This document shows, in pieces, positions 6,350 through 14,227 of a stretch of 19,352 bases of DNA. Made by a program: the position numbers and the translations under genes. Location of the stretch: the NCBI GenBank assembly GCA_036009105.1, contig DASYMJ010000175.1:1-19352 (forward strand), given 5' to 3'. Within the stretch, counting starts at the first letter, position 1; each line of letters starts with the position of its first letter. The notes below the pieces were generated by a model. The model was not told where the DNA came from. It ran no database searches and worked only from the letters and a program-made list of their open reading frames with translations. Source of the stretch: JAFAVZ01 sp036009105 (GTDB taxonomy: Bacteria > Acidobacteriota > Thermoanaerobaculia > Gp7-AA8).

Positions 6350-7714
6350 CTACATCCCCATCGGAAACGTCAGGTTGTACACGTACCGATCCCGTGCCAC
6401 CGACAGCACGACGGACGAGCGCTCCACCGATTTTGCCAGCTCGCTGTTCAGGGCGGAGACGGACGGCGTCTCGGCGCCGTTGACGCCGACGATGTAGTCG
6501 CCGGGAAGGAGGCCGATGCGCTCGCTGCGGGAGCCGCGGGCCACCTCGGAGATGACGATGGAGTTGCCCGCGTCGCGCACGCGGACGCCGGCGATCTCCT
6601 CCAGCACCCGCAGGCCGAGGTTCGAGGGCGGCTCGCCCGGACGCACCGAAACGCGCGTCGCGCTGCCGTTGCGCGTCACGCCCAGGTCCAGCGGCTTGCC
6701 GGTGGGGATCGTGGCGGTGAAGGTGGAGAACGACTCGCGCGAGTCGACCGGGCGGCCGTCGACGGACGTGATCACGTCGCCGGGGCGCAGGCCGGCGTCG
6801 GCGGCCGGCGAGCCGGAGAAGACGCGTGCCACCAGCGCGCCTTTCGAGGCGCGGATGTCCTGCCGCTTCGCTTCCTCGGGCGTCACGGTCGTGGTCACGG
6901 CGCCGATCCAGGCGCTGTGCACCGAGCCGTAGCGCAGGATGTCCTCCACCACCTTCTTCGCCCGATCCACCGGAATGGCGAAGCCGATGCCCTGCCCCTG
7001 CGCGTAGATCGCCACGTTGATCCCGATCACCCGTCCTTCGATGTTGAGCAGCGGCCCCCCGGAGTTGCCGGGGTTGATGGAGGCATCGGTCTGGATGAAG
7101 TCGGTGAACGTGCGGCCCGCCTCCTTCGATGGCACCGAACGCCCGACCGCGGAGACGACGCCGGTGGTGACCGTGCCGCTCAGGCCGAAGGGGTTGCCGA
7201 CGGCGACGACCGTCTCGCCGATCATCAGGTCGCCCGAGGTGCCGACCGGCGCGGCGGCGAGGCCCTTCTCGTTCACGCGGAGCACGGCGAGATCGCTGTC
7301 CGGATCGACGCCGATCAGTTTCGCGGCGAGCTGCGTCCCGTCGTTGAAGTTGACGGTGATGCGCGATGCCCCTTCCACCACGTGATTGTTCGTGACGATG
7401 ATGCCGTCGCTGGTCCAGACGAAGCCGGAGCCGAGGGACTGGGAGGTGTAGGCGCGCTCGCGCCCGCCGCCGCCGAAGAAGCTGAACGGATCGAACGGGT
7501 CCATCTCCCGCCGGCGGATGGTCGCCTCGGTCTGGATGTTGACGACGGACGGCAACACGTTGTGCGCCACCAGGACGACCGGCGTGCGGCGCGCGGCGCT
7601 GACCGTGGGCGGCACGGCGGGCGCTTGCGGGCGCGGCGCGACCGGCTGCGACTCCGCGGCCGGCTTGCAGGCCAGGCCGAGGAGGATGAGGAAGAGCGTG
7701 CGGAGGTGCTTCAT
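6350..7714 (-). CDS. DegP/HtrA-family serine protease, lipoprotein
   Basis: This 454-residue periplasmic quality-control protease degrades misfolded envelope proteins. The N-terminus MKHLRTLFLILLGLAC has a lipobox (LGLAC, Cys16), so it is probably lipid-anchored, and a Pro/Ala-rich linker follows (to about 45). The trypsin-like domain (about 50-255) has the triad His111 (TNNHVVEG), Asp141 (DPDSDLAVL) and Ser218 (GNSGGPL). Two PDZ domains follow at about 265-350 and 365-450. An EMDPFDPFSFFGGGG loop before the active site resembles the DegP LA-loop region. The ATG at 7714 gives the signal sequence. The gene is divergent from the lipid kinase gene with 27 bases between starts, and it is probably stress-regulated, although no promoter is obvious. 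Confidence 0.95.
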   Translation of the reverse strand: MKHLRTLFLILLGLACKPAAESQPVAPRPQAPAVPPTVSAARRTPVVLVAHNVLPSVVNIQTEATIRRREMDPFDPFSFFGGGGRERAYTSQSLGSGFVWTSDGIIVTNNHVVEGASRITVNFNDGTQLAAKLIGVDPDSDLAVLRVNEKGLAAAPVGTSGDLMIGETVVAVGNPFGLSGTVTTGVVSAVGRSVPSKEAGRTFTDFIQTDASINPGNSGGPLLNIEGRVIGINVAIYAQGQGIGFAIPVDRAKKVVEDILRYGSVHSAWIGAVTTTVTPEEAKRQDIRASKGALVARVFSGSPAADAGLRPGDVITSVDGRPVDSRESFSTFTATIPTGKPLDLGVTRNGSATRVSVRPGEPPSNLGLRVLEEIAGVRVRDAGNSIVISEVARGSRSERIGLLPGDYIVGVNGAETPSVSALNSELAKSVERSSVVLSVARDRYVYNLTFPMGM

Positions 7715-7741
7715 GCGTGAATGTTATCCTCGCGGGAAATC

Positions 7742-8602
7742 GTGCGGTTGAAACTGATCTACAACCCTGCCGCCGGCCGCGGCCGTGCCCGGAGGCACGT
7801 CGGCGAGGCGGCGGAGTATCTGCGCGGACGCGGCGCCATCGTCGAGCTCGCCGAAAGCGCCAGCCCCGCCGATCTGACGCGCATCGCCGCCGAAAGTTCC
7901 CGCGACAGCTACGACCGCGTGGTCGTCTGCGGCGGGGACGGCACCCTCAACCTCGGCGTCCGCCACTTCGACCTCCAGCGCGGCACGCTGGCCCTCCTCC
8001 CCCTCGGCTCCGGCGACGACTTCGCGCGCGTCTCCGGCATCCCCCGCGACGTGCGCAAAGCGTGCGACGTCGTGCTGGACGGCACGGTGCGCGAGATCGA
8101 CGTGGCCACCGCGAACGGCCTGCGCTTCCTCGGCGTCGCCGGCCTCGGCTTCGACTCCGAGGTGGCGCGCTATGCGAACGAGGAAGTGCGCTACCTGCGC
8201 GGCTCGGCCGTGTACCTGTACGCCATCCTCCGCGTGCTGCCGCGCTTCACGCCTCACAAAGTGCGGATCAACGGGCGGGAGGAAGAGATCATGTTCGCCG
8301 TCTTCGGCAACACGCCGCAGTACGGCGGCGGCATCCGCATCGCCCCCGCGGCGCAGATCAACGACGGCCTGCTCGAGGTCTGCATCGTCCATCGCACGTC
8401 TCGCTTCCAGTTGCTGAAGACACTGCCCCTCGCCTATTCGGGGCGGCACGTGAACAGCCCGTTCGTCGAGCTGCGCCACGGCGCGCAGTTCAACGTGGAG
8501 AGCGAGCGGCCGATGGACGTGTACGCGGACGGCGAGCGGCTGACCACCACCCCCGTGCAGTTCGGGTTCATGGGGCACAAGCTGCGGATGGTGATGCCGT
8601 AA
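7742..8602 (+). CDS. Diacylglycerol-kinase-family lipid kinase
   Basis: This 286-residue protein is a DAGK-catalytic-domain lipid kinase of the YegS/BmrU type, which phosphorylates diacylglycerol or a related lipid at the inner membrane face. It begins LKLIYNPAAGRGRAR, the typical nucleotide-binding opening. GGDGT lies at 64-68, LPLGSGDDFAR at about 86-96 (GTGNDFAR in most relatives) and YADGE at 261-265. Length fits the family (about 290-310). I chose the GTG at 7742 because it begins the domain and has GGGA at good spacing; an ATG at 7721 adds only seven residues. The actual lipid substrate cannot be read from sequence. Its stop touches the next repeat. Confidence 0.92.
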   Translation: MRLKLIYNPAAGRGRARRHVGEAAEYLRGRGAIVELAESASPADLTRIAAESSRDSYDRVVVCGGDGTLNLGVRHFDLQRGTLALLPLGSGDDFARVSGIPRDVRKACDVVLDGTVREIDVATANGLRFLGVAGLGFDSEVARYANEEVRYLRGSAVYLYAILRVLPRFTPHKVRINGREEEIMFAVFGNTPQYGGGIRIAPAAQINDGLLEVCIVHRTSRFQLLKTLPLAYSGRHVNSPFVELRHGAQFNVESERPMDVYADGERLTTTPVQFGFMGHKLRMVMP

Positions 8603-8667
8603 TGTAGGGCCGGCTCTCAGCCGGCCGCAGTAAAGCACGAGGGGCCGGCTAAGAGCCGTACCTACAT
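8602..8667. repeat. Double-hairpin repeat between convergent genes
   Basis: Perfect 7-bp ends ATGTAGG (8602-8608) and CCTACAT (8661-8667) enclose two hairpin units (GGCCGGCTctcAGCCGGCC, and a decayed GGCCGGCTaAGAGCCG). The linker GCAGTAAAGCACGAG differs from that of other copies. The element starts on the last base of the lipid kinase stop and ends one base before the DUF4388 gene stop. It could act as a two-way terminator. Confidence 0.88.
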
Positions 8668-9960
8668 CTACTCGATCAGCTCGATGCCGCCGGTGTCCGT
8701 CTTGGCCGGCGTCGGCGTGGCGGGCCCGATGTCGATGGCGCGGGAGAGGAACAGGTCCGTGTCCGCCTTGCCGTCCGGCGAGAAGCCGATCACGAGGTAG
8801 CGCTCCGGGCGCTGCAGGTACTTGTAAGTGTTGCCCCACGGATCGGTGAGCAGCGAGGCGGAGATGTAGAACGGGGCGAGGTCCTGCAGCTTGGTCGGCA
8901 GATGGCCGTTCACCACGTTGTACTTTTCGATGGCCTGGCCGATGGCTTCGATGCGCTGGAGCGAGATCGACTTCTGCGTCTCGCCGACGGCGGAGTGCTC
9001 GCGGCCGAACGGCGCGAATCTGTTCAGCGGGTTGCGGTACGACGTGACCAGCGAAAGGATGGCCCAGATGGCCATGATGGCGACGAGCGGCAGCGGCACG
9101 GGCGTCTCCGCCACCTCCGTCTCGTCCACCGGGGTCTGGTCGAGCACGGCCTGCGCGCTCTGGCCGCGCACTTCCTCGATCAGATCGCGGGTGAGCAATT
9201 CGTAGAGCGACTTGTTCGCGTCGAACTCGGCCAGGCGGGAGACCTCCACGATGTCGCCCACCGTCATCGTGCCGTCGACCAGGTCGTAGATCGCCTTCTC
9301 CTCGCGCGAGATGCGGATCTTGTCGCCCATGCCGGGACGGCGCCGCCGTACGTGGCTGGCCTCGCCGTCGAAGTCGATCTCGTCCGCCTCGTCGGCGCCG
9401 ACCACCACGATCTCCTGGTCGGTGAGCTTCTTGCGGAAGACCTGGTCGTACGACCGGATGCGCTTTTCGATGATCGGCCATTCGTCGATCATCCGCGCGC
9501 CTTCCATCAGGATCGACTCGGCGGTGATCGGCACCACGTTGTCGCGGTCGTACTCGATGGTCGTCTCCTGCGAGAAGTGGTAGTCGCCGTCCTTCCAGCG
9601 GAAGAGCCGGTAGACGATCTGCAGGATCTGCAGCTGGATGGCCTGCTTGAGGGAGTCGGCGGAGATGATGCCGTAGTGGGTGAGGATGAAGCCGAGGCGC
9701 TGCAGCGTCTCGCGCTGGATCTCCAGGGCGCGGCCGAGCTGGTCCTGGGTGAGCGTGCCGCTCTTCATCAGCACGCTGCCGAGGCGGTGCTCCAGGCGGC
9801 GGTTCAGCGAGTCGGCGCCGACGACCTTGCCGTCCAGGAAGGTGACGGTGACGGTGTCGTCCTTGCCGCGCAGCGTCAGCACGCCGGTCTTCCGCTGCAG
9901 TCCGATGAGCTGGAAGATGTCGGCGAGGCTGAAGTCGCGGAGAGTTCCTTCCAGCGCCAT
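8668..9960 (-). CDS. DUF4388 (PATAN) protein with pseudopilin-like C-terminus
   Basis: This 430-residue protein begins with a DUF4388/PATAN domain (MALEGTLRDFSLADIFQLIG...KTGVLTL, about 1-115), a module common in gliding, signalling and secretion proteins of delta-proteobacteria and Acidobacteriota. A helical GspE-N-like or second-PATAN region follows (about 60-160), then a charged region (about 165-285). One membrane helix is at 290-307. The C-terminal part (about 330-410) contains AIEKYNVVNGHLPTKLQDL and LTDPWGNTYKYL...GFSPDGKADTD, closely resembling the globular half of type II secretion pseudopilins (GspG). The ATG shares one base with the upstream stop (TAATG), so it is the third gene of an overlapping operon. 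Domain boundaries are estimates; the role is unknown. Confidence 0.87.
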   Translation of the reverse strand: MALEGTLRDFSLADIFQLIGLQRKTGVLTLRGKDDTVTVTFLDGKVVGADSLNRRLEHRLGSVLMKSGTLTQDQLGRALEIQRETLQRLGFILTHYGIISADSLKQAIQLQILQIVYRLFRWKDGDYHFSQETTIEYDRDNVVPITAESILMEGARMIDEWPIIEKRIRSYDQVFRKKLTDQEIVVVGADEADEIDFDGEASHVRRRRPGMGDKIRISREEKAIYDLVDGTMTVGDIVEVSRLAEFDANKSLYELLTRDLIEEVRGQSAQAVLDQTPVDETEVAETPVPLPLVAIMAIWAILSLVTSYRNPLNRFAPFGREHSAVGETQKSISLQRIEAIGQAIEKYNVVNGHLPTKLQDLAPFYISASLLTDPWGNTYKYLQRPERYLVIGFSPDGKADTDLFLSRAIDIGPATPTPAKTDTGGIELIE

Positions 9961-11795
9961 TACGTCGCCGCCTTCCGCCGGTAGACGGGCAGGGAAAGGA
10001 AGAGCCAGATGATGACGGCCACGGCGATGGCCACCGTTCGCAACATCAGCTGCGGCGTCGTGCCGACCGGTCCGAACGCGGGCGCGAGGCGGCCGACCAG
10101 CAGGGCGAGGGAGAGGAAGAGCAGGAAGAGGAACATGCCGAAGACGCCGGCCAGGGTCCGCCCCTCCAGCACCTGCGCGGAGCCGGGGAGGAAGGTGGCG
10201 AACGCCTTGTTGCGGCGGGACACGCCGGTGTGGTGATCCGTTACCTCATCCAGCTTCGCGCGCTTGGTGGCCAGGGAGACGCCGTCCCGCTTGAGGTAGA
10301 TGTGGATGCATTGCGTGCAGTACGTGGCGCTCTCCCGGGCGGACTTGCAGCGGTGGCAGAACGTGCGGCCGCACTTGATGCACTGGCCGGCGAAGCCGGT
10401 CTTGCGGCGCTTCAGCCAGATCGCTACGGCCAGCAAAACGGCGAGCAGCGAGCCGAGCGTCACCGGGTTGACCACGCTGACCAGCGGATCGAAGTAGGAG
10501 TAGTTGCCGAACAGAGAGCGCGCCGCGCTGACTTTCGCGATCGACGTCGCCACCGCCCACGCCTCGCGGATGGGCGGGCGATAGGTGACCACCTTCTGCC
10601 CGGCCGGCACCCGCTCGATCACGTTCGGATCGATCTTCTTCGCCTGCTCGAGCTTCTGCCCCTGGTCGTCGAACTTGTACGTCTCGCCGCTGGCCACGGA
10701 GTTGTTGTAGAAGGCGATGGCCAGTTTCGGATCCTTCTGCTGCGCCTTCTGGTACTCCGTGATCGCCGCCGTGAAGTCGTTGTCCGCGAAGTGCAGGTTG
10801 CCGAGGTTCACGTGCGCGCCGGCCGCGTCGGCCAGCTGCACCGCGCGGCGATAGTGCACCGCGGACTGCTGCTCGTTCCCCTCGAATGCCTGCAGGTTGC
10901 CGAGCAGGATCTGGATGGTGGCGTTGTCCGGCACCACCGTGGCCAGCTCCTGCATCCGCCGCAAGGCCTCGGGGTGATAGCTCTGCTCGTTGCCGGCGAT
11001 GGCGGAGATCACGACCGGGCTCTCCACGCCGGCCATCCGGCTGGCCGCGTAGTCCACCGCCACCGGCAGCGCGGCGAGGAGCACGGCGAGGATGATGATG
11101 AACACCCGCTCGGCGCGCGCCGCGTAGCCGAAGAAGATGGCGAACCAGTAGAGGACGAGCCACATCGGCCCCAGCCAGAGGAAGAGCGGCAGGAAGAGCA
11201 GCGCGAAGCCGAGAACGGTGACGGAGCCGCCGTGGAAGCGCTCGCCGAGCATCTCCCGGAAGTCGTGGCCCATGGCCCGGCCGTAACGCATGAAGAGCGC
11301 GATGGCGAAAAGCGCCGCGGTGAGCGCGATGGCCAGGGCGATGGAGACGATCAGGTCGGCGCGGCCGAGGAGGCTGGTGCGGTAATTGGCCAGCACGCGG
11401 CCGATGCCGGCCATGGTGATGGTGATGGCGCGGCTCCGGTTGCCCTGCTCGGCGGCGATGTCCGCCTCGCTGAAGAGCACCTGCGACGATTTCGGGTCGA
11501 GTTGGGCGGCCGCTTTGCGCGCCCAGTCGGCGGCGTCCTTGTTGCCGCCTTTGTCCGCCGCGCGGGCCAGGCCGGCGGCGGAGGCGGCGTAGAGCGGGTA
11601 GGTTTTCAGGCCGTACGACTTGCCGGTCTCGGTCAGCTCGGTAGTCTTCTTCGCCGCCTCGGCGAGATCGCCCGCCGCCGCGGCCGCGGTTGCCTGCGGC
11701 CAGATGTCCCGCGGCGGCAGCTGCTCGGCCGCGCGCGCGCCGCGGACGGCGAACACGAGCGCGAGCAGCGACGACGCGAGCAGGCGCGATTTCAT
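9960..11795 (-). CDS. TPR membrane protein with zinc ribbon
   Basis: This 611-residue protein has a signal peptide (1-22), a helical repeat region (about 30-130), and membrane segments near 147-169, 191-224 and 231-252. TPR-like repeats follow (about 275-390; AHVNLGNLHFADNDFTAAITEYQKA... is a clear one), then a membrane helix at 445-461. Next is a cysteine cluster, CIKCGRTFCHRCK plus YCTQC (Cys472, 475, 480, 483, 493, 496), that should bind zinc. The C-terminus has two more membrane segments (about 549-570, 585-603). TPRs suggest a scaffold for protein contacts; the zinc ribbon probably faces the cytoplasm. It overlaps both neighbours by one base. I do not recognise a named family. Confidence 0.85.
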   Translation of the reverse strand: MKSRLLASSLLALVFAVRGARAAEQLPPRDIWPQATAAAAAGDLAEAAKKTTELTETGKSYGLKTYPLYAASAAGLARAADKGGNKDAADWARKAAAQLDPKSSQVLFSEADIAAEQGNRSRAITITMAGIGRVLANYRTSLLGRADLIVSIALAIALTAALFAIALFMRYGRAMGHDFREMLGERFHGGSVTVLGFALLFLPLFLWLGPMWLVLYWFAIFFGYAARAERVFIIILAVLLAALPVAVDYAASRMAGVESPVVISAIAGNEQSYHPEALRRMQELATVVPDNATIQILLGNLQAFEGNEQQSAVHYRRAVQLADAAGAHVNLGNLHFADNDFTAAITEYQKAQQKDPKLAIAFYNNSVASGETYKFDDQGQKLEQAKKIDPNVIERVPAGQKVVTYRPPIREAWAVATSIAKVSAARSLFGNYSYFDPLVSVVNPVTLGSLLAVLLAVAIWLKRRKTGFAGQCIKCGRTFCHRCKSARESATYCTQCIHIYLKRDGVSLATKRAKLDEVTDHHTGVSRRNKAFATFLPGSAQVLEGRTLAGVFGMFLFLLFLSLALLVGRLAPAFGPVGTTPQLMLRTVAIAVAVIIWLFLSLPVYRRKAAT

Positions 11796-12304
11796 CAGAT
11801 GCTCTTCGTCCTCTGCACGTACGCGAGCTTCAGCTCTCCCAGGTGGGTGTCGAGAAAGTCCTCTTCCTCGGGCGTGAGGTTCCCCATCGTCTTCTCGTGG
11901 AGGAGCTGGATGATGTCGATCATCTGCCGCGCCGAGGCGGCGTCGATCTTGGTTTGGGGCTGGTAGGGATTGCGCAGCATGCCCAGGCTCATGTAGGCCT
12001 GGGCGATGAGCGGCTCGACGAAGTTGGAGAAGGGGGTGCCGGGGTTTTCCGCCTTGTCCTTCAGGGTGCGGCGGCGTTCCTGCCCGGTCGGGCTGCCTTC
12101 GTTGCGCAGGCGCTTCTCCACCAGCGGCTGTTTCTCCGCGGCCGGCGGGGCCGGCTCCTCGCGCGGCGGCTCGGGCGTGAAGCTCGGCTCCGACGGTTGA
12201 ATCCGGTCGCGGAACTCCTCGCGCAGGTCTCCCTCAGGCGTGAAGATCCGCTTGTCGGTGACCTTGATCTGTTCCTTGTGCGGCTGCTTGTCGTCCTTTG
12301 CCAA
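11795..12304 (-). CDS. DUF1844 domain protein
   Basis: This 169-residue, probably cytoplasmic protein has a short beta segment IKVTDKRIFTPEGDLREEF (13-31), a Pro/Glu/Lys-rich disordered stretch (about 35-85), and the DUF1844 helical domain at about 93-160. That domain reads FSNFVEPLIAQAYMSLGML...ARQMIDIIQLLHEKTMGNLTPEEE. The function of DUF1844 is unknown. The start is a TTG at 12304 with GAGG about 6 bases upstream; no ATG is available in frame before the conserved part. The stop overlaps the TPR gene start (TGATG), making this the first gene of the three-gene operon. Confidence 0.88.
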   Translation of the reverse strand: MAKDDKQPHKEQIKVTDKRIFTPEGDLREEFRDRIQPSEPSFTPEPPREEPAPPAAEKQPLVEKRLRNEGSPTGQERRRTLKDKAENPGTPFSNFVEPLIAQAYMSLGMLRNPYQPQTKIDAASARQMIDIIQLLHEKTMGNLTPEEEDFLDTHLGELKLAYVQRTKSI

Positions 12305-12346
12305 AGTGGCCTCGATCTCTTGTGAAATCAGGGACTTGGAATCGTA

Positions 12347-13132
12347 TCACCCGCGCAGGCGGCTGGCAAAGAAGGCATCGATGCGCTTCCGTGCGTCGGC
12401 CGCCGCGTCTTTCACATAGCCCTGTTGGTTGTTCTCGTTCATGAACGCGTGGCCCGCGCCCTCGTAGATCTTGATGTCGGAGGACTTGCCGGCCTTCTTC
12501 AGCGCGGCGTCGAAGGCCTGGACGTCGGCGGCGGGGATGCCGCGGTCGTTCGCGCCGAAGTTGCCCAGCAGCGGCGCGGTCAGCCCGGCAATGGTGGCCG
12601 GGTCGGTGACGAGGCGGCCGTAGTTCATCACCACCGCGGCGATGCGCGGCTCGTTCAAAGCGAGGCCGAGGGCGTAGCCGCCGCCCATGCACCAGCCGAT
12701 GACGCCGATGCGCCTGGGGTCGACGTCATCCCGAGAGGCGAGATAGTTGAACGCGCCCCGAAGGTCGCCGATGGCGCGATCCTCGGGCAGGCCGCGGCTC
12801 AGCTCGTGCGCCATGTCGGTGGTGGTGGCGACCTGGCCGCGGTAGAGATCGGGGGCGAGGGCGACGTAGCCCTGGGATGCGTAGCGGTCCGCCTGATCCT
12901 TCACCCAGTCGTTCAGGCCCCACCACTCCTGGATCACGATGATGGCCGGCTTCTTCGCGGCACCGGCCGGCAATGCGAGGTAGCCGCTCGCGCCGTCGCC
13001 GTATTTGACGGCGGTGCCGGAGTGCGCTTTCGGCGGCGCCGTCGCGGGCTCCGCGGCCGTGGCGGCGCCGTGATCGTGTTGTTGCGCATGGCAGGCGAGA
13101 GTGAACGCGGCGATGACCAGGAGCTTGCGCAT
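12347..13132 (-). CDS. Secreted dienelactone hydrolase family protein
   Basis: This 261-residue alpha/beta hydrolase has a signal peptide (about 1-17, ending CHAQ) and a short Ala/Pro/His-rich linker. The catalytic set is Cys148 in GWCMGG, Asp196 in GANDRG and His228 in GAGHAFMN. Glu69 in QEWWGL matches the glutamate that activates the cysteine in dienelactone hydrolase. Family enzymes open lactones such as carboxymethylenebutenolide; secreted members often act on other esters, so the substrate is open. It starts 9 bases after the LCAT-like gene stop with no clear ribosome-binding site, so the two are probably co-transcribed. Confidence 0.93.
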   Translation of the reverse strand: MRKLLVIAAFTLACHAQQHDHGAATAAEPATAPPKAHSGTAVKYGDGASGYLALPAGAAKKPAIIVIQEWWGLNDWVKDQADRYASQGYVALAPDLYRGQVATTTDMAHELSRGLPEDRAIGDLRGAFNYLASRDDVDPRRIGVIGWCMGGGYALGLALNEPRIAAVVMNYGRLVTDPATIAGLTAPLLGNFGANDRGIPAADVQAFDAALKKAGKSSDIKIYEGAGHAFMNENNQQGYVKDAAADARKRIDAFFASRLRG

Positions 13133-13141
13133 GAGCGCGGA

Positions 13142-14227
13142 TTATAGCGATGGGGACCGCAGTGCGCGGAGGATCGCCCGGTGGACGCTCGGGTCGGCGG
13201 CGATGCCCTGGTGGCCGTCGCAGAAGAGCATGGCGCCCGCGCCGGCGCCGGAGACCGGCACGGTGCCGTCGCCCGGCTCGAAGAGCGGCAGCGCCGTCTC
13301 GTCCGGGTAGAAGGCGAAGGTGCCGTCGCGGCGCATGAGCACCCGGCGGGCGGTGGGGACGCAGTCGCCGGCGATGACGACCGGCCGGATGGTGAGCGGC
13401 GCGTTGGCCAGCTCGGTGCGGAAACGCCGCGCTTCTTCCAGCCCGCGTGGAGTGCCGTTGATGATGTCGCGCCAGCCGGCCGCGGTCCAGAGGTCGCGAT
13501 CGACCGGCTGGCCCTGCTCGTCGAGGAGGAAGCGCCCGTTCTCCGGCAGCAGCTCGGCGACGGACGGCCAGGTCATCACCATCCGCGGCGAGAACGAGCG
13601 GCGGATGAAGCGCTCCGGGCGGACGAAGATGCGGAAGGCATCCACCACGCCGTGCTGGGCCGGCGCGACGAGCACGAGGTGCTCGATGTGATCCGCTCCG
13701 CCGAGGAGCTTGGCGTAGGTGAGCGCGACCATCGCGCCGGCGGAGTGCGTCACGATGTCCACTTTCCCGCCGTGGCGCACCCGCTCCACGAGCTGGCCGA
13801 GATGCGTTGCGTTCTCCCGGGCGGGGAGGCGCCAGTCGTAGGCGAAGGTAAAGAGGTCCCGGTCCGGCGTGTAGCGTCCGAACTTGCGCAAACCTTCCCG
13901 CAGTTGCCAGGCGATGTTGACCGGGCCGCGGGAGCCGACGAAGCCGCGGGGGATGAGGCGGTCGTGGCCGGAGGGGGGCAGATCCAGATCGTCTTCGTAG
14001 TGCGTCAGCACGGTCGCCCGCGGCGTGCCCCACACGTAGCGGTTCGCCACCGGATCGTACAGGCGCGTCACGCCGAAGCCGGGGACGATGATCACCGGCC
14101 GCGGCGGCGCGTCGTAGGTCGCGGCGAGGGCGCGGAGGTAGCCCCGCCGGGTGTGATCGGTGGTGTTACAGTGCGCCGCCGCGAGCGCCGCCACCGCGAT
14201 GAAGATTTTCCAGATCCTCGAGTTCAA
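13142..14227 (-). CDS. LCAT-like alpha/beta hydrolase, probably exported
   Basis: The protein resembles the lecithin:cholesterol acyltransferase / lysosomal phospholipase A group. It opens with VIIVPGFGVTRL (45-56), then FAYDWRLP (128-135), nucleophile Ser162 in THSAGAMV, acid Asp320 in GDGTVP, and His339 in CDGHQGI. FAYDWR and GDGTVP are hallmarks of that family, which transfers or hydrolyses phospholipid acyl chains. The N-terminus is hydrophobic and ends AAAHC (Cys20), a weak lipobox. The start is uncertain: TTG at 14227 gives a usable signal sequence but overlaps the divergent glycosyltransferase by 29 bases, and GTG at 14194 avoids the overlap but shortens it. Neither has a convincing ribosome-binding site. 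Activity is inferred from the family. Confidence 0.88.
   Translation of the reverse strand: MNSRIWKIFIAVAALAAAHCNTTDHTRRGYLRALAATYDAPPRPVIIVPGFGVTRLYDPVANRYVWGTPRATVLTHYEDDLDLPPSGHDRLIPRGFVGSRGPVNIAWQLREGLRKFGRYTPDRDLFTFAYDWRLPARENATHLGQLVERVRHGGKVDIVTHSAGAMVALTYAKLLGGADHIEHLVLVAPAQHGVVDAFRIFVRPERFIRRSFSPRMVMTWPSVAELLPENGRFLLDEQGQPVDRDLWTAAGWRDIINGTPRGLEEARRFRTELANAPLTIRPVVIAGDCVPTARRVLMRRDGTFAFYPDETALPLFEPGDGTVPVSGAGAGAMLFCDGHQGIAADPSVHRAILRALRSPSL

Noticed and set aside
7724..9481. 585-codon minus-strand open frame spanning two genes
   Set aside because: It covers the lipid kinase gene in antisense and the DUF4388 gene out of frame; no domain is visible.
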